From an uncultured Veillonella sp. (lineage in GTDB: Bacteria > Bacillota > Negativicutes > Veillonellales > Veillonellaceae): a stretch of 14,226 nucleotides of DNA. A model generated the notes under the pieces. It was not told the DNA's origin and searched no databases. It saw only the letters and a program-made list of their open reading frames with translations. A program made the translations under genes and the position numbers. This document shows positions 14,176 to 14,226 of this stretch, one piece after another (the stretch's first letter is position 1; each line of letters begins with the position of its first letter). Location of the stretch: assembly GCA_900544365.1 (NCBI GenBank), contig UQVF01000049.1, forward strand, positions 1 to 14,226, read 5' to 3'.

Positions 14176-14226
<51 letters not shown>

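Overview
The window looks like chromosomal DNA from a low-GC member of the Negativicutes, most likely Veillonella. The 3' end of a 5S rRNA of the type seen in that group lies at the right edge. The gene set (cytochrome bd with a fused CydDC, an Rrf2 regulator, PiT with a DUF47 partner, MoaB, ClC) and the base composition fit this. The genus is an inference from recalled sequence, not from a search. Every confident protein gene is on the minus strand, so transcription runs right to left.

Right to left: an rRNA operon enters from beyond the edge and ends in 5S (14176-14226) and a strong terminator (14141-14166). About 0.5 kb follows (13620-14103) holding three related copies of a structured, non-coding repeat with fragments resembling the 5S 3' end. 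Next come a ClC-type chloride transporter with an RCK_C tail (11941-13494) and a MoaB/MogA-family molybdopterin protein (11153-11728), each with its own apparent promoter. A two-gene phosphate operon encodes a DUF47/PhoU-like protein and a PiT permease, which overlap by 8 nt and end at a clear terminator (9149-9175).

The centre is a cytochrome bd operon. An Rrf2-family regulator starting at TTG (8616-9059) is followed at short spacing by cydA, cydB (10-nt overlap) and one long gene that fuses CydD and CydC (2431-6102). CydAB is the quinol oxidase and CydDC is the exporter needed to assemble it. The cysteine-bearing regulator, placed first behind a promoter with an inverted repeat, suggests redox-responsive autoregulation. 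An 11-bp hairpin with a U-rich tail lies between cydB and cydDC and may lower downstream expression. The operon ends at a hairpin at 2282-2317.

The left end is accessory in character. It holds a 385-residue membrane protein of unknown function (1030-2187), a 358-bp intergenic stretch with three 82-83-bp tandem repeats ending in a 28-bp-arm inverted repeat, an acidic 185-residue hypothetical protein (114-671), and a very stable terminator (57-97) facing what may be the last codons of a plus-strand gene. No transposase, integrase, CRISPR array, tRNA or phage gene was seen. The most notable signals are the structured repeats next to the rRNA operon, whose copies differ by compensatory base-pair changes, and the tandem and inverted repeat block at 750-1016.
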